A stretch of 64,000 nucleotides of DNA, taken from Dendrophyllia cribrosa (Eukaryota; Cnidaria; Anthozoa; Scleractinia; Dendrophylliidae). The stretch covers positions 47,705,252-47,769,251 of the forward strand of contig JAJLRJ010000002.1 of assembly GCA_024195265.1 (NCBI GenBank). The letters are read 5' to 3'. The position numbers and the translations under genes were made by a program. Shown here piece by piece: positions 12,053-20,100 of the stretch. The notes under the pieces are model-generated. The model did no database searches and was not told the DNA's origin. It saw only the letters and a list, made by a program, of their open reading frames with translations. Within the stretch, counting starts at the first letter, position 1, and each line of letters starts with the position of its first letter.

Positions 12053-14060
12053 CTGAGCCTAACAGCGTCGCTCTGTGAACAAGCTTAACTAAGGGGAAAC
12101 TTAACTAAGGTGAAAGGTCGGAAGCACAAGAATTAAGATTGACGACCGGGCTATTTTTCAATTTTAGCAATTCTCATTTAGACCGTACAAAAGTTCACAA
12201 AAACAAAGCCCAAATTGAATTGAGATTGCACTGATAAAGTGTCAAAATTGCGATCAAAGTTGGGCACTTATAGTCATCATTGAAGGAAATAACTAGAATC
12301 AACTCGTAACTTTACTATAACTTTCAAACTATTGATGCGCGCTTTGTAAAATTACATCCTACCCTAACATTAATAATGACCAACACCACGGCGAGATTCC
12401 TTCAAAGTAATAGAGGTTTTAGACAATAAAGATTGTAATCATGTACAATAACAAGACAGATCTGTGTGTATACTGCAATTCGAAAATCGGTCTGTTTTAG
12501 TACCTATAAATTGATTGACAGGGCAGCGCAGCCGTTAAAAGTCCCCTCAGTTGTTGTTTACGCTTGCTAGAAGTTAGGGTTATATTTTTGATCGAGACAG
12601 TGAAATGGAGAAAAGTTGTTCTTTCAAGCGGTTATATGGCGGCCAGTGCGGAAAAGATCCACGCAGCAAGAAAGACGGTGTGATTGTTCCACTTGTGTCT
12701 TGCGAGAAGGACATTTCTAATCACAAGAGCTCCCTAAATTTGATGTCCGCCGCCTCCCTCGACACTGAGGTCGAGCTTATCTTGGCAAGATCGTCGATCT
12801 TTACCTTGCCCTCAAACATCAATGACCTGGATATTCGCTCGGCGCATCGCTCTTCCTTGGGCATTGGTTGGCGAAAAGGTTCATCGCGCTGCCGAGTACC
12901 AGTTCAGCTGTCGAACCATCTGTAAAAGTCCCGCGCTGCAGATCGCGGCATCAGCAAACAGATTTCGCAGCATATTCTCAATCTAACAGGAATGTTTTTA
13001 CCTGTGGGATCAGGTAAGCTATGCTACACAAATATATTTTGAAATTAGGGACGGACCATTATTTTTCTGGAGAGGGAGGAGGGGGGATAAGAAATATTGA
13101 AAAAAAATGTTTGCAGGGCCTGAAAAGACAAAATAAATTGTTTGCAAACACGATATGTGTAAAAAAAAAATGTTTGCAGAGAAGTCAGATAAATTATTAA
13201 AAAATATTAGTTCCAAAACTGAATATTGCTCAGTGATGATTCTTTCCATTTGGCTACACAAGACAACTCCTTCACCTTGCCTTCGCAAAAAGCAGCCAAA
13301 AAACTCTTCGTTGTGCCAGGGCTTAAGGTCCAAGTTTTCATTCAAGGAATGCCGCTTGCCTTGCCATTTAACGTTGACATTCTGTCCGAGAAATGGGCGA
13401 GTTTCAGAAGTCTGTCATTTTCCTGACGATATCACCATCAAAGCTAATGGGTCAATAACTGTTTACAAGCTAGTTATTTGGAGTAACCTATGGCGATGGG
13501 AATCATTTTAAATCAGCAATGTGCCTGCCTTCACCGCTGGTACCACAGCTAGGCCGGGTGGTACGAGTATGATGGCCTGTGGGAACAATATCAAAAGAGG
13601 ATCATCCCCCCCCCCCCCCTGCCCAGAAAAATAATGGTCCGTCCCTTGGAGGTTTCATTCTATTTATAGTGGTTGCTTTCTTAAACTGAGACATTTCTTT
13701 TATGTCAATAGGAATTTGCAGTGAATGTAGATCAACTCTGTATGAACGAACGAAAACCGCGCGCCAAGACCCGAAGACTTCTGACATCACCGAGGGTGTT
13801 CGTAATATTTCCCTGGTATGTATTGTATTTTATAATATGACGTACGGCCCCGCTGACGAAATCCTACAGAAAATAGAATCGCAAGGTGACGTGAGCGGGG
13901 CTGGACGGGTTGACGTGAGCCGGTCCGGAAAAAGCCGTCCGGCCCCGCTCGAGTTCAAATGACCTCGCACTGCACGACTATTCTTGTACTTTCTAGTCAT
14001 ATTATAAAATACTTATTGACTGACTGTAGGTCGGTCCGTACGGGAAAATATTTGGCTCTC

Positions 14061-14110
<50 letters not shown>

Positions 14111-14111
14111 A

Positions 14112-14154
<43 letters not shown>

Positions 14155-17100
14155 GCATAGTATTTACCTGGGTACGCGAGACAAGGCGCGCAGCAGGGAA
14201 GGGATAAGATAGATGTTAAATTGGCTTCCTACCATGTTCCCGCTAACCGACGCCCGCCGGGGGACTTGTCTCTAGTTTCCGTTGACCGCGACGCCCTGGG
14301 TACCAAAATGGGCAGTCAAAGTCTCTAACGCGATAGGCGCAGTAAATTTGTATTACTTTTTATAAACATTTTGAACATACATTTATAGGCTGGGTTTTGA
14401 AACACTCTTAAACGTTTTTTCCCATGTCATGTTATTTTCGGGGTACTGGGGAGGAGCGACGCTGAGCCCCTCCTCAACTGGATCCACTAGCTCATATGAT
14501 ATTGAAGTATACAAAATTAGTTTGCGCGTAAGTGGTTATAAGTAAATATCACTTAAAACAAAGTAGCCGTTTGCGGAGCCATAGAGTTGTAGACGTTTTG
14601 TTTTCTCAAGTTCTCCAAACTTGTGTCGGTTGTAATGAACCGTTTTGATTGCATTTGCTGGATAGTTTCTGTGTATCTTAAAATAGTCTGGCATTTAACC
14701 CTTATCAAAGCGGCGGTTGTGCAAAATAAAGACACTGGTGAATAAAAATTATGCGTCATAAAATTCCCCAACCACCTCCCCACTTACTCCTATTGAGGAG
14801 TAAGTCTTGCGTTACAATATAATGCTTCTGCATATTGCGTGACAGGACACTGTTGCAATCATATCGGCGCCTTGCAGGACCTTTCAAGTTGGCCAGAAAT
14901 TTACCCGTTTCACCCTCAAAAGTTAAAGATACCGAGAAAATTATCAGATACAAAGCTTAGGGAGATACATATAAAAGTCACTACCAATGCACGTAAAGAA
15001 AATAGGACGTCAAAGGCGAGAATTTAGCCAGGGATAGAATACACTTCAACAGTGGTCTGGAAATGTTTCTTCAATCCTGGTTCGAACAGAACAAATACAA
15101 GAATTACAGGACTGTAAATCCTCCGAGAATCCAGGTAAGCTGCATAATAAGTGTTAATTTCAAGGGAATTTTGAATTTGGATAGCTTTTAGAGCAACTGC
15201 ATCGTTTTCGGGACGATTGTATAGCTGATTAGACAATAGTCGGTACCGAATGTTTACATTTCTGCCGGTAAGCTTAACCCAATTTAGGTCAAATAACATG
15301 CAGCCGGTCTCCTCAGAATCAAATTTTACCAAACAAATTTTTATGCACAGCTGAAACATAACTCATGTACTTGCTATTTTGAAAGTTTGAAGGAATTACG
15401 AGTTATACCGAGTGTGTCTTCAATAATTCGAAAACAGTGTATAATTCGGTATTTTTAAAATCTGAAATTTTATCAACTTTTGGAAAGCCGCCAAAAATAA
15501 AATAAAAGCGCTTTATTTTTCTATTATAGCTCAAACAGCTCAGAATTATCGTATTAATCAAGTGATTTGAAAATAATTATAATATTTTGCTTTGCGCGTG
15601 TGCGCGAGATCGATTTGAACCTCTCGCTATTTGAGGTCGGATTTGTGATTTTGGGCAAATCAGGCCGTCTTGAGCTTTTCATTATTTTCTGAAAAAAATA
15701 TTTAACTCCACAACAAAATAAGTTTCTCACATTTACTAGGACACATTAGGGTATCTCTGGGTGAAATATTTGGGTGCTTGATATTTCGACCTCCTGCCAG
15801 GTTTTTCGGATCTCACCCGGTCGGTAGAGAGACTCGCTCTTAAATAAGTTATGAATGTTGAAAGTTAGCGCGGGAACTTTGTGCCCCCCCCCCCCGCCCC
15901 CCCCCAGGCCGAATAGGGTTAAACTACGACGCCAGACAGGCGGAGGTCGTCAGAATTTTAAATCTGACGACCTGTGCTCGTCTGACGTCGTAGCTCAGTC
16001 GGTTAAAACACTGGAAGATCTCTTCCAGTCGGCTGAAGTTCGATTCTCACCGGTGTCAAAGAATTTTTTCTCTGTTTCCAGTTCTGATTCCCATGTTCAT
16101 TCTAGGACTTTCTGGTCAAGGCTTCTCAGCACCCATGAAAATTACATTTCACATTTCAGCATTTTTCTGGCACCGTAATATTCAAATTCGTAGTCATATT
16201 TGTACGATGTTGTGCTACGGCCCCTTCAGATTCACGTGCATTGAGAGGTTTTCGCGCGCCCTTCGGCGTTTTCCTTCTCATGTAGAATGGAGGGACTCTT
16301 GAGCCACTCGTTTAGGAAAAGACAATACTATCTTTGCGTTTGTAAGAGATTGCGCGTCTTGTTGCATCTACATCTCTGTCAACACAATTTGATGTGAGCA
16401 CAGTCTTACCAGTTATAGCAAAGAATCAGTGTTCTTTTTCGCAATCTCGGCGAACGCACGAGATCGAGCGGAGACCTCTTGATTCCAGAGTTCACTTGGC
16501 TCTCAGCTGCCTTGCATTTCTCCAGCATGAATGTGAGGATATCCGAGTCCACATTCACGGAGCTCTTCTCAGCGTATTTCATCAGAATTGCATGCGCATC
16601 CTCAAAACGGCTTTGAGTGACCAGCCATCGCAAAGACTTGGGAAACACTCTAAAGTTAGATCAAAACTATTAGCGAAGGAATATTGGGAGGTTCAAATTC
16701 GTTCCCGTTTTGAGAACAGCTTTAGTTTTTCTTAAAAAGTAAATTGTTTAACCCGACAAAACATTAGTATGGAAAAAGCACAGATTAAGGGGGTAGTCTT
16801 TACAAGCCCTGGTTTATCACAGAAAAACGATCGAGTCGATAAGAGTTCAAGAGAGTTCAAACTCTTATGCTGAAATATCAAGCGATCTAATGGAACCTCA
16901 TGGAGTATCGTGCGCTTTTGTCAAATTGTAACTGATTTGCTTAAGGTATGTGTCCTAGGTAAAATGGTGAATTTTGAAAAATAAAATAAAATACTTATAA
17001 AGTGGCTGAGTTATTCTCATTCCTTTTGGATGGCATAATGGTTATAAGAGAACACAGATATGTCAATAGATTTTCTATTTTGGCTCCCTGTGGCGCTTAC

Positions 17101-20100
17101 TGGTTTAGTTATTAATGGAACCAAAATCATGAACTTTCGGTTTTTCCTCTCTGGTATTTAAAAATATGGCCAAAACTGCGTTGAATCTGCTTCAATAGCA
17201 CATTTTGCACTGACGTAGTTTTAATACCACTTTGAATTGAAATATTTTTAGCGAAAATGAATATTTTTCAATTTCGAACAGCACACTCGCTATAAAAATT
17301 ATTTTTTAAACACTCTCTGGCCGGTATTAAAACTACGTTTGTGTATTTGCATGCAATTGTTCATCCCACCAACTTTTGTGGGATAATAATCAATAGTTTC
17401 CGAGATTTGCCATTTTCCCTACTGTTCCTACCAGTTCTGAAGTAAAAAACTGAAAATCTGTACGTCAAATAGCCAAAATACACCATAAACAGTTCAGTTC
17501 CTTCGATTTCTTCACTTGGGCGCCATTTTGTTTTATCCTCCGCTGTTCAAAGCCATTGCAGAACAGGCTAACCACTACACCACCGCACAGACTCACCACT
17601 ACACCACCGCACAGGCTAACCACTATACCGCCACATAGGCTAACCACTACACCACCGCGCCTCCACACACTATTCGGTACAATCAGTAAAACGCGACTGA
17701 GAGAATATGCATGTCATTTATTAGCATCACTAACACGCTCACCTCCACAGAAGATAGAAGAGACCAGGTGGGAAGCTGGCGATTAGAAGGACATGTCTCC
17801 AGTCCCTTACAAAGTACCCGATCATCACCATGATAAATGCGCCGAGTACCCAAAAGAAATCCTGCACTTTTCCCGCCAGAGTCCGATAGCTAGGTCCAAC
17901 TAGCTCCAGTATGTAGACGTAATGACCAACAAACAGGCCTGCGATTGCCGCACCCGAGCAGAAACGAAGAAAGGTGAAGAACGACAGGCAGTCCACAAAA
18001 CTAGATGCTAAACTAAACCCGAGCTAGGATATAGAACCGAGAAACTCATATGAATAAAAGGCCTTTTCACAATTATTAAGTACATACAAGGGAAAATAAT
18101 CTGAAAGAACAGATCCTCCGATCCATACATGGGCCTCTTCCAATGAAAATTATTTTAAATCTATTATTAGTTCGGTCTATTACAGCGTAGACAGCGTGGT
18201 GATATAAGACCGCACCTGATTGGTCAGTTTGAATGACCTCGATGTAATTTTAGAGCCGGTTGGCTTGTTTGTTGATTTTCACAGCCTCTCACACAACACG
18301 CGATTCTCTCCTCACTGTACAAGCATAATACCTCCAGCAATGATGACAGCTATGTGATATAAGATATCTGATCTCTGTGGAATAGAGACCGTGCGGTCAC
18401 GGGGCATGAATACAAATACACTTTGCAACATGGGTGCAAGCTAATATCAGATTGAAAAGAATATCATGGGGCAGGGGGTTCTGTTCTCTTAGATCATTTT
18501 CTCTTGGTACATAATACCATAGCTAATACGTTTAGCTAAAGCAACGTTTAAGTTAATATCAGCGGCAGATCCAGAGGATGGGACCGCCCCCCACTTATCT
18601 CAACAAATTGCCCTCCCACCCCCATTTTACACCCACCCCCCTAACGATTGGTTCTGGACATGGACCCGCCGAGAGCACAAACCTTCTTTGGTCTCCCCAT
18701 GGGCTAACGTGAACAACGAAACAACATTAACTATACTGATTACGCACAGACTACTATACTGTATCTGTTTGCACAAATTTCAGTCAAAAATAGGCCTTTT
18801 CCTAGTTGCCTTTAGCTTCTTTTTAAAGCGCAGCTAAGGTCTTTCATTTGAATATTAGATTTCATTCACATGTAGATAAATCTCATGTCCATATATGAAT
18901 AGCTTCGCTCTTGGCCTGGCAGATGTGGCCAATTGGTAATTAATCAGAGTTTAACGGCTTGCTCAGGTCTACGTTGTAGCTACTAATGTGCAACTGGTGC
19001 GAAGCGAGGGATAACATGCAACTGGTGCCAGCGGGAAACATATACAGCCAACCGGTGCCAAGTCCAGTGGCCAGCGCGCTAACACAATTAACCGGTTTCA
19101 AGCGCCGGAGAACACGATGATGATTTGCTCCTGATTGGTTAAAAACTACATATTTTGCTGCATGTGAATAGTTGGGACGCTTTATTCGAGCTTAAAGGGA
19201 CACTGTCGCCTACTTTAGTATCACTTTGAAAAGCCAATTTAATGGAAACCCTAAAATAACGGTCCAGTTTTGTTAACAAATACTCTACCAGTTTACAGAA
19301 ACTAGTATTAGTTATCTGTGGCTGCGGATGGCCAGGATGGAAATGGATTGCAACTTGAAAAAAATGGCCATTTTTTTCAAGTTCCTCCCAAGAGTCGTGG
19401 AGAAATCGCAGAAAAACGTATTATGGTTTGTTCTTCCTTGAAGAAATCAGTTGATATTATCTTCTTGGTGTTCTAAAAGCAATTTTATGTTTGAGCAAAG
19501 GAACTTTGTCATATATTTAGTGTATTTTGACCAAAACACAGCAAAATCTGCGTGACAATGCCCCTTTAAACCAACTAACCAGAGCCTTTTAAAACGCCTA
19601 ATTAGACTCGACAGTCAATATAAAAAATCTGTTCTGATTTCCAATAACAATAGTCATACTTACTGCAAGCGCACTGCACAAGAACAAACAAAACCTTCGT
19701 CCAAAGAAATCAGATACCGCTCCAAATACGAGAGAACCTGCCATCATGCCAGCAAGAAACAACGATTGAACTGTAGAAGCAATGTGAGCCTTGTCGCAAA
19801 TAAGGTTCCACTGAAACCAAAAAAACGTAATTATTGATAATTTAGGGTGTTCGTTTTCATCTTGACGTCATTAATGTTCCAAGACGCTATCTTGGATCAG
19901 ATACCATGCACCTCTTCAGAACCTCTTATTTTTATTGGACCTGGTTATCACGCACATGTATTGTTTCAGGGCTAGGGTCCATTGTTCTGTTGTTTGTTCA
20001 AAATTGTTTTCTCGACCAATCCTGTGAGGCGTTCAGAGACGTGCATACCGCCTCTCTTGGATCCGCCATCTTGGATTTTATGATTTTCAGAATCATCTCT

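Noticed and set aside
15024..15359. 111-residue minus-strand ORF
   Set aside because: No domain, no splice signals, and not conserved in the inverted arm.
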